A DNA stretch of 64,000 nt from Prorocentrum cordatum (Eukaryota; Sar; Dinophyceae; Prorocentrales; Prorocentraceae): NCBI GenBank assembly GCA_963575745.1, contig CAUYUJ010020586.1, positions 86,001-150,000 of the forward strand, read 5' to 3'. The notes below the pieces were generated by a model, which did no database searches, had not been told where the DNA came from, and was given only the letters and a program-made list of their open reading frames with translations. The translations under genes and the position numbers were made by a program. Every line of letters starts with the position of its first letter. Positions within the stretch are counted from its first letter, which is position 1. This document shows positions 19,437-29,446 of this stretch, one piece after another.

Positions 19437-19575
19437 CCGATCAGCGCGAGCTGGTGGGATAGACCAGCTCGTGGAAGGGGTCGAAGCCCCTGGAGGGGAA
19501 GGAGGGGAGTGATAGCTCGAGCCCGATCAGCGCGAGCTGGTGGGATAGATCAGCTCGTGGAAAGGGTCGAAGCCC
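19437..19575. repeat. Direct duplication, 55-bp unit, 84 bases apart
   Basis: CCCGATCAGCGCGAGCTGGT and the bases after it occur at 19437 and 19521, with two differences in 55 bases. Each unit contains the inverted pair GAGCTGGT and ACCAGCTC. Confidence 0.85.
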
Positions 19576-19724
19576 CCGTCGGGCAGGATCGCCGCGGGGT
19601 ACCGGCTCTGCACGTCCTCTCAGCCCCAGGGCGCGAGAGCAGGTCTTCGGGGGGGGTCCAGGAGAGCCCTCCTTCGGTGGCAACTCGTGCGAGCCTCCAA
19701 TATCATCTTGTCGGCTCTTGCGAA

Positions 19725-19825
19725 TCGACGCTGGTCGACGCTACATCGGTGCTAATCGACGCTAAATCGGCGCTATCTCGTCGACTCCCAGACGCTAATC
19801 GACGCGAGTCGACACTAAAAACGGA
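19725..19825. repeat. Degenerate 10-12-bp tandem repeat (ATCGACGCTA)
   Basis: Variants of ATCGACGCTA and AATCGGCGCTA repeat about eight times. Confidence 0.75.
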
Positions 19826-20059
19826 ATTGCGAAGGTATACTATACAAGGCTCCCATGATTTGCTACCGAACCAACCTGCCGTCCCTTTTCCGATATGATC
19901 GGCGTGATCTTTCTTAAATCACGTAGACAGTTCCCATGAACCTCGATGAGTTCGTCCGCATCTTCTGCGGAGGTCGGCAGGTATGGAAGGTGGAAGTGGA
20001 GAAAGGGGCGTTCAAGAGGGGGAGTCGTAAATCCTGCCCATAGGAACGTGTGCGGCCGA
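19826..20059. other. Spacer without a supported gene
   Basis: Nothing recognisable. Confidence 0.3.
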
Positions 20060-20165
20060 TGGACGTGTTGAGGCAAGGGGATGGGGCCATGAAGACGGGC
20101 AGGTGTCATGGCCCAGGCAATGATGTCCACCCCACCCGACCACAGTCATCACTACCGTCGTGGCC
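20060..20165 (+). repeat. Dispersed repeat family M, copy 1
   Basis: GGGGCCATGAAGACGGGCAG, GTGTCATGGCCCAGGCAATG, TCCACCCCACCCGACC. Related copies lie at 47505-47740 and 59615-59730. The paired GGGCCATGA and TCATGGCCC allow a short hairpin. Confidence 0.6.
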
Positions 20166-20175
20166 GCCAAGGAGC

Positions 20176-20290
20176 TCTCCCTCCTCCTTCTCTTCCTCCA
20201 CGCCTCCTCTTTCCCCCCCGCTCCTCCTCCTCCTCCTTTTCCTCTTCCACCTCCTCCTCCTCCTCCTCCTCTTCCTCCTCTTCCTCCCAC
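20176..20290. repeat. TCC/CTTCC pyrimidine tract
   Basis: Imperfect TCC units. Confidence 0.9.
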
Positions 20291-20523
20291 CCCCCGCCCC
20301 GATCGTTGCTCCTGACCCTTTCCCCGAGCCGTTTCGTGGACGTCCCCGTGGCCAGTCGAGGGGCCCCGCAGACGCCGAGAACGGCGAGACAGCGCGCGAC
20401 CTGGCGAACCCGAGCAGACTCTCGAGGCGAGACTGGCCGCGCGGCGACGAGGGAGCTCCGCGAGGGCGCAGGAGCGCGAAAAACGTGCAAGAGCCCCACA
20501 GCTCGAAACAGCGCAGGCTGGAT
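20291..20523. other. Spacer without a supported gene
   Basis: GC-rich and open in several frames, but without recognisable motifs. Confidence 0.3.
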
Positions 20524-20663
20524 GCTCTCCTCCTCCTCCTCCTCCTCCTTCTCCTCCTCCTCCTCCTCCTCCTCCTCCTCCCCACCATCATCATCACCAT
20601 CACCATCACCATCACCATCACCATCACCATCACCATCATCATCATCATCACCATCATCATCAC

Positions 20664-20700
<37 letters not shown>

Positions 20701-20779
20701 ATCACCACCATCACCACCACCACCATCACCATCACATCATCATCATCATCATCAGCATCATCATCATCATCAGCCCCGC

Positions 20780-20820
<41 letters not shown>

Positions 20821-21273
20821 GCATCAGCATCATCATCATCAGCATCATCATCCTCATCCTCATCCTCATCCTCATCCTCATCATCAGCGTCCTCATCCTC
20901 ATCCTCACCCTCATCATAATCATCGTAATCCTCAGCATCATCATCAGCAGCAGCATCATCATCTGCATCATCAGCATCATCATCACCAGCAGCATGATCA
21001 GCATCATCAGCTGCATCTGCATCACCATGATCAGCATCAGCATCATAATCAGCAGCGGTATCAGCATCATAGTCAGCATCATAGTCAGCATCAGCATCAG
21101 CATCAGCATCAGCATCGGCATCAGCATCAGCATCAGCATCAGCTTCATCATCAGCATCAGCATCATCATCATCATCGTCATCATCACCAACATCGCCATC
21201 ACACCATCACCATCACCACCATCACCATCACCATCACCATCACCATCACCATCACCACCACCATCACCATCAC

Positions 21274-21317
<44 letters not shown>

Positions 21318-21437
21318 GCATCATCATCATTATAGACATCATCCCTCCTCCTCCTCTTCCTCCTTACTCCTCCTATTCTTCCTCCTTCCCCCTCCTCCTC
21401 TTCCTCCTCCTCCTCCTCCTCGTCCTCCTCCTCCTCG
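20524..21437. repeat. Compound microsatellite field: TCC, ATC/CAT, TCC
   Basis: TCC (20524-20580), then about 750 bases of ATC/CAT with runs of ATCACC, GTCATC, ATCCTC and ATCAGC higher-order units, then TCC again (21340-21437). It encodes His, Ile or Ser runs on plus and Met/Asp runs on minus, none a real gene. Confidence 0.97.
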
Positions 21438-21606
21438 TGAGGGCAACGACCAGAACGCCCTCGACGAGGCGCAGCTGCTGGAGCGCACCCCGAGGCTGGG
21501 AAGCCACCCAGAACCGAGGAGAAGTCAATCCTCCCCACGCCCGTGCCTGCCCCCCCCCTATCTTTGCCCATGATCTCGGCTCTCTGCAGGGCTGATCCTC
21601 GGTGCG
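21438..21606. other. Spacer
   Basis: No gene seen. Confidence 0.3.
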
Positions 21607-21765
21607 TAGGGGGAGGAGGAGGAGGGGGAGGAGGAGGAGGAGGAGGAGGAGGAGGAGGAGGAGGAGGAGGAGGAGAAGGAGGAGGAGCAGGAAGATGAGG
21701 AGGAGGCGGAGGAGGAGGAGAAGGAGGGAGGAGGAGGATGAGAAGGAAGAAGAAGAGGTGCGTTC
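21607..21765. repeat. (GGA)n microsatellite
   Basis: GGA with GGAGAA and GGCGGA changes. Confidence 0.95.
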
Positions 21766-22014
21766 TGGCAACCGAAGCCCAATGGGCCCTGCACCGCTTC
21801 CCCGTCCTTCGCCAGGCCGGCGGTCGGCAGGCCCGCCTCCAGGGACTTGGCGTGCAGGGACAGCGGGTACGCCTCGTCTCCAGAGGCCGGGGGGCGGGGA
21901 GGTGGGGTCCTCCTCCTCCTGCTCCTCCCTCCTCCTTCTTCCGCCCCGTGAGCGAGCGTTAGAAGGCGGGGCCTCCTTCCCCCTCCCTTCTTTCCTTCAT
22001 CTCTTCCCGTATAC
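21766..22014. other. Spacer
   Basis: No supported gene. Confidence 0.3.
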
Positions 22015-22037
22015 AGTTATACATACATCTATATATA

Positions 22038-22074
<37 letters not shown>

Positions 22075-22238
22075 ATATGTGTATGTATGTATGTATGTAT
22101 GCATGCATGTATGTATGTATGTATGTATGTATGTATGTAGGTATGTATGTATGTACGTACGTACGTACGTACCTACGTAGCACGTGCGTACGTACGTACG
22201 TATGTATGTATGTATGCATGTATGTATGTATGTATGTA

Positions 22239-22273
<35 letters not shown>

Positions 22274-22350
22274 ATGTATGTATGTATGTATGTATGTATG
22301 TATGTGTGTATGCATGTAGGTACGTATGTGACGGAGTGTATACGTGTGTA

Positions 22351-22391
<41 letters not shown>

Positions 22392-22418
22392 TATATGTAT
22401 CAATGTATGTACGACATA

Positions 22419-22449
<31 letters not shown>

Positions 22450-22560
22450 ATAGTGGTGCATGTGTACGATATATATGTATACATATACATATGTATGTAT
22501 ATAAAAATGTGTGTATGAATATCGTGTATATATGCATATATATACACATGTGATTATGCA
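22015..22560. repeat. TA, GTAT, GTAC and GTCT tetranucleotide field
   Basis: Perfect runs of TA, TATG, TACG and TCTG succeed one another. The Tyr/Ile/Cys/Val-rich frames are repeat products. Confidence 0.97.
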
Positions 22561-22851
22561 CGTTTGGGATTGCACATCTATATCCGTAAGGGCTTCGCCC
22601 CCTGCCGCCGGCCCCCTCTCTCGGAGAATGGGCCATGGAAGAACTAAATCATGAGGCTTTGGCGCTGTCGTGCAGCAGTATCGGAACTTCATGCGAGGCC
22701 GATTCGCAATCGGCAAAACCAACTGATCACAAGAGGGGTTACCACACAGGGCGATTGGTAAGACGTGTATGGTTTACGAGCTTGGTTACCACACCTTGGG
22801 ATTAAAGGGCCGAGGGAGTACTCGCAGTTTGGGTTACCACGCCTTGCGATG
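22561..22851. other. Spacer with repeated GGTTACCAC phrases
   Basis: GGTTACCACACAGGGCGATT, GGTTACCACACCTTGGGATT and GGTTACCACGCCTTGCGATG occur at 22737, 22783 and 22833, an old repeat of about 48 bp. Confidence 0.55.
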
Positions 22852-23305
22852 GATGTGCGTGAGGGGTGGCACCGAATTTCAGAAATGTGGCAAATCCCTG
22901 TGTTTTTGGACCCTGACCCCGCGGATCTGCGTGAGGGGTGGCACCGAATTTCAGAAATGTGGCAAATCCCATGTGTTTTTGGACCCTGACCCCGCGGATC
23001 TGCGTGAGGGGTGGCACCGAATTTCAGAAATGTGGCAAATCCCATGTGTTTTTGGACCCTGACCCCGCGGATCTGCGTGAGGGGTGGCACCGAATTTCAG
23101 AAATGTGGCAAATCCCATGTGTTTTTGGACCCTGACCCCGCGGATCTGCGTGAGGGGTGGCACCGAATTTCAGAAATGTGGCAAATCCCATGTGTTTTTG
23201 GACCCTGACCCCGCGGATCTGCGTGAGGGGTGGCACCGAATTTCAGAAATGTGGCAAATCCCATGTGTTTTTGGACCCTGACCCCGCGGATCTGCGTGAG
23301 GGGTG
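22852..23305. repeat. Near-perfect tandem array, 73-bp unit, 6 copies plus a partial
   Basis: Units start at 22852, 22924, 22997, 23070, 23143, 23216 and 23289 (partial). Each reads GATCTGCGTGAGGGGTGGCA, CCGAATTTCAGAAATGTGGC, AAATCCCATGTGTTTTTGGA, CCCTGACCCCGCG. Units 2 to 6 look identical by eye. The first lacks one base and begins GATGTG. Confidence 0.97.
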
Positions 23306-23384
23306 TCGATTTCGAGCCCCCCCAGCAATTCAGACAACGCGCCCAGGGGACGCTAAAAGTCTTGTTTGGGCCTCCCCCCCCCTC

Positions 23385-23465
23385 GCGCGGTCAATCAACT
23401 AGTTACAGTAACCAGCAAGAAGTCAACTAGTTACAGTAACCAGCAAGAAGCAGAACTGTAACACT
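23385..23465. repeat. Short tandem duplication
   Basis: AACTAGTTACAGTAACCAGC with AAGAAG occurs twice, then decays into AACTGTAACACTGG. Confidence 0.8.
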
Positions 23466-23540
23466 GGAAACTACAACCTACAACTGGTACAGGAAACTGC
23501 GAACCGCGCCTACAGCCTGGTGGCCCCACAAGGGGGCCGG

Positions 23541-23542
<2 letters not shown>

Positions 23543-23609
<67 letters not shown>

Positions 23610-23645
23610 GGATACACGTCTACACACATACATGTATATACATAT
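23543..23645. repeat. (TA)n microsatellite
   Basis: About 35 TA units, then TACA-rich sequence. Confidence 0.95.
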
Positions 23646-23689
23646 ATGCTAAGCTGTGCGTTGGTAGTCCACCATCGGGAAACGGAAGC

Positions 23690-24232
23690 TGAGCGTGCCG
23701 CGGGCGGTCCCTCCGCACGTCCCCCTCGGTGACTGCCCTCTCCTTGGCTCAGGCAGGGGAGCGCGCGCCCCGCTTCCCTGGCCGTGCGCCCAGCGAGGGG
23801 TGAGCGCGGACACGCCTCCCCCTCGTCCTCGCCCTCGCCCCTCCTCGCCCCTCGCCCGCCCCCCCCCGTCCCGCGCGCACCCGCGCCGCGTGCCGAGACG
23901 TCCTCGGTCGCGGCGGCGGGTCGTGCGGCGCTCCCGGCCGGGCATTCTCAGCCAACTCCCGCGCTGGGGGGTGGACCTATGCCGCGAGGTTCGCGACCGC
24001 GTCCGCTGCGCGGCTCCGGCGGGCTCGATCCGCGCCACGCGCGACGCCACCGACGCGCTGCGGAGCGCAGCGCGCTTGCTGGAGATCGCCCTGGAGGACG
24101 GCCGGGCTGCGGCGCCGCCGCAGCAGCCATGCGGTATTCCACGCTGCGGCAGGGCGATGACTGGGAGCAGCTCCACTGGCGCGAGGACGACGTCCTACAG
24201 TATGAGGTGGAGGATAGGCGAGGTGGCCTAGA
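23690..24232 (+). pseudogene. Possible coding fragment, plus strand, frameshifted
   Basis: The 5' part is GC-rich and doubtful. From about 23940 one plus frame reads protein-like (GILSQLPRWGVDLCREVRDR, SIRATRDATDALRSAARLLE, IALEDGR). After a frame change near 24110 another reads MRYSTLRQGDDWEQLHWRED, DVLQYEVEDRRGGLD. The Trp/acidic C-terminus and regular helix-like stretch suggest a real ancestor, but I recognise no family. It ends exactly where the family H element at 24233 begins. It could be an exon remnant or chance in GC-rich DNA. Confidence 0.35.
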
Positions 24233-24391
24233 TTGAGGTCGGGCATGTCCCCCTACAGGCGGACTTTCGACGACCAATAACGAATTCCCGAAAATCAATC
24301 AAACAATGATCAAGAATACTCAAAAATTGTGTCCAGACTATCTTTTCACTATTTTGAATGTTCCTCCTGTAGAGGGGCAGGCCCGACTTAA
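24233..24391. mobile_element. Foldback element, family H, copy 2 (complete)
   Basis: 159 bp. Left end TTGAGGTCGGGCATGTCCCC, CTACAGGCGGA. Right end, reverse complemented: TTAAGTCGGGCCTGCCCCTC, TACAGGAGGA. The interior is AT-rich with no frame. CCTAGA stands on both sides (24227-24232 and 24393-24398), a likely target duplication. Confidence 0.75.
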
Positions 24392-24589
24392 TCCTAGAAC
24401 AGGGCCTCGCGGCAGTGCTCGCGACGTCCGTTGGGCGTGGCTTAATTGGGGGGGTCACAAATGGGGGGGTCAGAAAAGGTCCCCTTTCGTGCCCCTTTCG
24501 GGCCCCTCCAGAGCCCCAGGGGGCTCGTTTAGGTACCGTTTGGGTACCTTCTCGGACCATACTCGCCACCCCCCCATTTATGATCCCCC
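24392..24589. other. Spacer
   Basis: Contains GGGGGGTCACAAATGGGGGG-type direct repeats. No gene. Confidence 0.35.
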
Positions 24590-25076
24590 ATTACGCGGCG
24601 CCCGAGTCCGTCGGGCGGCTCACTGCGCCGGGCAAGCTCGTCGAGGGCGAACCCCTCGTTGCGGACGACGGCCACTTCGCTCTGTACGTGGACCCGGGCA
24701 AGCCGCGAGGCGCGCGGCGCCCCGCCGCGTGCCCAATGATTATCACCTGTGCGCAGGCCGTGTCAGCGCCTGCCGTACCCGAGCGGCGCCGCCTGGGACC
24801 GCGATCGTCCACATCGACGGCCCGCCTCCCGACGCCGGAGCATCTGGATGCCTTCACGCGCGAGGCTCAGCAGAAGGAGGGCTCGGTCGCGACGCCGGCG
24901 AGCGAAAAGCTCCGTTCCCACTCGGGGAACCCTCGGCGCGGTGAAGGTCCGCGTGGCGGCCCTCTCTTTTTGTTGCGTCGTGGAGACGCGGGATCTCACG
25001 ACGCCGCCTCGGACCTGCGGCTGGTCAGTCGCGAGGAGGCCGTCCGCAGTGCCGGCGACGGAGGCCGAGGCTTGAG
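24590..25076 (+). pseudogene. Possible coding fragment, plus strand
   Basis: One plus frame reads APESVGRLTAPGKLVEGEPL, VADDGHFALYVDPGKPR and later TPEHLDAFTREAQQKEG. The first part looks like a folded domain. Then come Arg-rich stretches that are probably out of frame. No ATG context, stop or flanking structure fixes its ends. I do not recognise it and rate it weak. Confidence 0.3.
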
Positions 25077-25103
25077 CAGGGACCAACTGTCCCGGCACTC
25101 CGA

Positions 25104-25272
25104 TTGGCCTACCACGAAGTGTTCTTAGAACCCAAACATGTTCTGAGAACAAAAACAATGTTTTTAGAAGGTAAGCCCGATGTGATAATACAAGACAGTC
25201 CCCGCCAGAAAGGTTCTAGGAACATCTAGTAAAACCACACAAGGTTCTTAGAACAGTCATTGGTGGGCCTAT
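25104..25272. mobile_element. Foldback element 2, copy 1
   Basis: Left end TTGGCCTACCACG, then GTTCTTAGAACCC. Right end, reverse complemented: ATAGGCCCACCAATG, then GTTCTAAGAACC. The palindrome GTTCTTAGAAC occurs in both arms. A second copy is at 60899-61083 and a half copy at 25731-25766. Confidence 0.7.
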
Positions 25273-25537
25273 AGTCGGGTTGACCCAAAAGGGGGTCCAA
25301 TGAAAAGGGGGTGGTGCAATAGATTTGGTGCAATAGATTTGCGGGATTGCAATACATTTGGGGCGTGCAATACATTCCGGGGCGCAGATGTACTGCTGGA
25401 TTTTCGCGTGCAGTACACTACTTGCAATACAATGCAACACAATTCTCCGGCGCAGTACATTTGCAATACAATTTGCCCCAAATTTATTGCACCACCCCCT
25501 TTCAGCTGGACCCCCTTTCGGGTCACCCCGATATAGG
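25267..25537. mobile_element. Foldback element 3, long terminal inverted repeats
   Basis: Left arm 25268-25335 (CTATAGTCGGGTTGACCC, AAAAGGGGGTCCAATGAAAA, GGGGGTGGTGCAATAGATTT) pairs with right arm 25470-25537 (reverse complement CTATATCGGGGTGACCC, GAAAGGGGGTCCAGCTGAAA, GGGGGTGGTGCAATAAATTT). The interior has TTGCAATACA phrases in both directions. A solo right end lies at 25628-25691. Confidence 0.85.
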
Positions 25538-25812
25538 CACGCCAGGACGCTTCGCCACTGCTTGCGAGGCGGCGATCGTTGAGCAGGGACCGACCGTCCC
25601 AGCATTCCTATAGTCCCAGCATCCCTATACCCCAAATCTATTGCACCACCCCCTTTCAGCTGGACCCCCTTTCGGGTCACCCCGATATAGGCACAGATGG
25701 CACCCCTTGCCAGCATTCCTGCAGTCCTACAAAAGGTTCTTAGAACATTGTCTGGTAGGACCATAGGCACGCCAGGACGCTTCGCCACTGCTGGCGAGGC
25801 GGCGACCGCGAC
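25536..25812. repeat. Host module with solo ends of foldback elements 2 and 3
   Basis: The module GGCACGCCAGGACGCTTCGC, CACTGCTTGCGAGGCGGCG occurs at 25537 and 25766, and in part at 61082. GAGCAGGGACCGACCGTCCC, AGCATTCCTATA occurs at 25582, with relatives at 25074 and 60872. Element ends fill the space between the modules. Confidence 0.7.
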
Positions 25813-25937
25813 GAGGCAGACGATCACCCCGGCCAGGAGCCTGCGCGCGGCGCGCGGCGCGGGCCGCCGGTGGCTGCGGGCGCGCTCGGCCGCAAGCTGG
25901 AGGGGGCTCGACGCCGCTCCCGCCTCTGCCACCTGCG

Positions 25938-26035
25938 AGGAGGGAAGGGGAGGGGAGGGGAGGGGAGGGGAGGGGAGGGGAGGGAGGGGGGGAGGGGAGG
26001 GAGGGGAGGGATGGAGGGAGGGAGGGAGCGGAGGA
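25938..26035. repeat. GAGGG/GGGGA purine tract on the 3' side of LINE B
   Basis: GGGGA pentamers pass into GAGGGAGG. The opposite strand reads CCCCT/CCCTCC. Confidence 0.93.
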
Positions 26036-26219
26036 CTATTTCCTGGGTTATTCCCTGCTGCGCTAGGGGCCTTACGTGTAAGGGGCCCTGACGGGGGGTG
26101 CACGCTGGCTATACACGGCCTGTCCGAGCTATAGGGCGTGCTGCACTGGAAGGGGTGGCCTGTAGTCGGGCGACGTCCGTCCCACAACCTTGACAACCTC
26201 CCTCCGAGAGTCCTTGAAC

Positions 26220-26577
26220 TCCCGGGCTTGCAACGCTGCTTGAGGGCCAGCCAACGCGCGGTTGCGTAGCAGGCGCAGCGTTTACAGAACACGCGAGAGG
26301 CACGGGTCACAATATGATGGCCCATGCTCCTTGCCTGATTTGTGAGGGGGTCCCGCGGGTCACCATCCACTTCTTCGACCAGGAGAGGAAGGCTCCGAGG
26401 AGGAGGAGGAGGAGGTGGTGGTGTTGGGACCTCGTCAGGCGGACCGTCGGGCTCTGGGGGTGTCCGGGCCTTCTCCCTGGACGTGTCCTTAATTTCATGG
26501 GACTCCCCCCCGACACGAGCCGCGAATTCGAGAATGTCACTGACTAGCTTAAACTTCTCAATGTCAGCCTTCCTTTG
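26220..26577 (-). pseudogene. LINE B C-terminal proline linker and Cys/His zinc-like motif
   Basis: Beyond the TGA the same phase stays open: IEKFKLVSDILEFAARVGG, a run of six Pro at 26396-26413, then GHHIVTRASRVFCKRCACYA, TARWLALKQRC. The CxxC plus later Cys and upstream His resemble a small zinc-binding tail. That the phase continues past the stop without other breaks suggests the TGA is a recent CGA-to-TGA change. The role as an RNA- or DNA-binding tail is inference. Confidence 0.7.
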
Positions 26578-27040
26578 TCAATCAGCGTGCTGCAACATCT
26601 GAGCTCCAAGCTTGGCGTGCTTGTCTGCCGCCGTGTTTCCTACCCAAAGCCTGGCCCCCATCTCGGCGCGTTGTGCCCGAGTCGCGTGAGCCTTGGCTGA
26701 GCCCCCCGAGCTCCCCGATCAAGTGCCAGCACTTCTGCCACAGCCAAGACATTGCTATATCTGGCCTGTGACCCCACGCTACGCCTCTAGCGACGCCCTC
26801 GACGACTGCCTGACAGTCTGAATATATCTCGAGCGGCACAACAGCTACAACCAGTACTTGATACACTGCCCAGAGCTCGGCCGCGAAGATCGTTTGCTGC
26901 CATTGCTCGAGGGGAAGGGGCCCGAAAGTGGCGTGCTTAAAGGCCCCCGCCTCGTCCAGCGTGGCAAATGCCCACCCTGCTCGCTCGATGCCTTCGTAGG
27001 CTCCATAGAGCAGGGAACCGTCTACAAAAACCTCTCCAGT
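26578..27040 (-). pseudogene. LINE B RNase H domain with frame change in a G run
   Basis: The RNase H fold is clear. GEVFVDGSLLYGAYEGIERA (first catalytic Asp), FAAELWAVYQVLVVA (Glu) and LEIYSDCQAVVEG (second Asp) are in one frame, in phase with the RT. The last motif, AKAHATRAQRAEMGARLWVG followed by NTAADKHAK (third Asp), is readable only one base out of phase. The shift falls at six C on the plus strand (26702-26707), where losing one would join the frames. TGA at 26578-26580 then ends that phase. Confidence 0.85.
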
Positions 27041-27499
27041 CACCCACCCGCCCCACTGGCCTTCGGTGGCGGCCTCGTGGGAGGGCGGGGGGTGGGGAAG
27101 GGAAAAACTGGGGTCCTCGCAAATGCCCCTCCCCCACAAATGCTCGTGGCCCGGCCAGGGATTCGCATCTCTCTGATGGATGTGGCGCCCCCCGACCCTG
27201 TTCCGAATTTCGGCACGCTTGGGGCAGCAGAAAGAGCGATGACGCCCCGTTCCCACCGCCCCGGAACAAGCCTGGCACAAATCGTTTTCACCGACTCCCT
27301 TCGCGAACAGACGGTCCTGGGTCCAAGAGCCCCCACAGAAGACCTGACGCACGCGAGTCTGATGCTCTTGGGTCCAGGAACTAGTGAGCCGGCGCCGCAA
27401 GAGGGCGCGCACTGGGGCGAGAAACGGACCACGGCCTGCCCCCAGCTCTTCGCCCCACCTGGCCAGCCAGGCCTGCAGGAGCTCTCGTTGGGTGGCAGC

Positions 27500-29446
27500 C
27501 TTGACCAGATGAAAGAGATCCCGCAGCGGGAACTGCCTCAGGTCGAGATCAGCTTGACCAGTGAATACCGACCATGGCGAGCGCGAGCACCAGCCGATCC
27601 TCCGCAGCGCGACGATGACCGCGGCAGCAGGACCTGTTACGATTTGCCACGGGTGTTTGGCCCGTGCAACCTTGATGCTCCATCTTTTCCAGGCAGTGGT
27701 CAACCTCTCCTCCATGTTAGGGTCGCGGTCGATCTCTTGCAAGGCCCGAGGCCACTCCAGAATGGGGCCCGCCGTCGCCAGCACTCCTGGGTCGATGTCG
27801 TCTACCAGGAGCACCACGTGCGTGGAGCGCCCGGCGTGCGTGCCGGGCATCGCGGCGGCGACAGCTTGCCTGAGGTTGGTCAGGCGGGCGTCGCTGATGC
27901 CCTGGACGCGCGCCCCGTACAGGATCGAAGGGGCGGCGCCGTGCCGCACGACCTTGTGGGCCGCTCCACCTGCTGCTTTGATTCGGCGGATGCGCTGGCT
28001 GCGCGCCGCCTGCTTGATGGTCCGCTCGACGACTGCTGTCGCTCGCCGCCGCCGCCCAGCGGCCGCCGTGACGACGAGGTGCTTCTCGTGCCTCACCTGC
28101 TTGATGCCGTACTTGTCACAGACGCTCTTCAGGTCAGCCTCCGCCTCGGCGGTGGAAGACATGGTCACAGTCTCCCCCTCGGCGCCCCTCGAGACGGCCA
28201 GGTCGAGCTTGTCCTCCAGGGCGCCCACGACCTGTTTCACCGCCTCGGCGTGGTGGTGTCTGACGAACTCCCGCGGCCCGTGCGTGGCCAGCGCGAGATC
28301 GTCGAAGAAGAGGCAGACTTCGGCCCAAGGGAAACGGTAGACAATGTCGTCCACTTCGCCCATGAGCACGAGCTTCAGGCACAGTGGGGCGAAAATGCTG
28401 CCCGCTATGATGCCCCTGATCCACCGTTCGCCTTTCGTTTAGGCGTGCTCTAACACTACCTTGCGCACCATTGAGTAGACTCGGAGGATGATCCTGAGAA
28501 TCCTGGTGTTCAACCCCCAGCGTAGTCCAGCGATCCAGACTAAGTGCAACAGCGCGTACTCGAAGCATTTGACCAGGTCGAAGTACGTGACCGAGTATGT
28601 GGCGCCCTCTGCAATGACCGCCTCACAGTGCAGCGCCTGCACCCACGCGGCCCGCTCGCTGGAGCGCCCTTTGCAGGCCCAGTCATAGGCCCTCCAGCGC
28701 TTCTCCTCCCACTCCGTGGCGATGTGCTTCCTGGTGCGCCCCCAGACTCGCACAATCTCTGGGAGCAAGCCAAGGTTGCGCACCCCGCCAGCAGGCTTGG
28801 CCTTGGGGAAAAAGAGCACCGTACTTTGTGATGACGGCCATGGCGCCCCCGCCTCGACAGCGTTGAGAAGGCAGGTCAGCGCCAGTAGCCCCCGGCGCCC
28901 AGCCTCGCCCAGGCTGGTGCGGGTGGCGAACGATTTGCAGGCCCTCTCGACCTGCTGCAGCACGACGTTGGGCGGCCTGGGCTCGTCGTCGGAGGGGAGT
29001 CCCTCCCACGGTTGCCCTGGCTCGTACCTGTCCTTCCAGATCCTCTCCCAGCCTGCAAGCTCGTCGTCGGCCGCCGTCTGCGGGTGCGCATGGCGCCGTT
29101 GGCCGTCGGGCCGGCTGGGCCCAGGCTTGATGGGAGTCCGCGGTGTGGGCGGGCTGGTCCAGCGATGGAGTGCCCCTGCGCCTTTGGCCCCTTGTGCTCT
29201 GACCCACTGCTTCCCGTCGGTGTTGGCCGCGGCAAGCAGCCGCCGCTGCAGTACATGGGCCTCGTCCTCCGCGGGCTCGGCGAAGTGGTTGACGAAGGCG
29301 AGGACCTCGCTGGAGACCTCCATGGCCCTGATGTCGCTGAGGGCGGCGATGATGCTGCCCCAATCGGTGCCCTCCTCGGCGGCCCCAGGGGCGCCACCAC
29401 GACTCTCGCCAGATGGGGCAGAATTCCCTGCCTGGTCTGACGGCAC
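27500..29446 (-). pseudogene. LINE B reverse transcriptase with in-frame stop
   Basis: The frame from 29446 holds an acidic/Pro linker, then STVLFFPKAKPAGGVRNLGL (RT start), then motif A TYFDLVKCFEYA (about 28590-28554). TAA at 28439-28441 stops it after VVLEHA. In the same phase the next codons give RWIRGIIAGSIFAPLCLKL (motif B region), then motif C CLFFDDLALATHG (about 28315-28290) with both catalytic Asp. The thumb region follows, with basic stretches (VVERTIKQAARSQRIRRIKA). The two halves are in the same frame, so one point mutation is enough to explain the break. Confidence 0.88.

Noticed and set aside
22015-22560. Tyr/Ile/Cys/Val-rich small membrane proteins
   Set aside because: Products of TA and GTAT microsatellites in every frame.
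22852-23305. CRISPR-like array
   Set aside because: The 73-bp units are directly joined with no variable spacers, and the genome is eukaryotic.
22561-23402. Repeated small frames starting every 73 bases
   Set aside because: They are shadows of the tandem array, the same short peptide read again in each unit.
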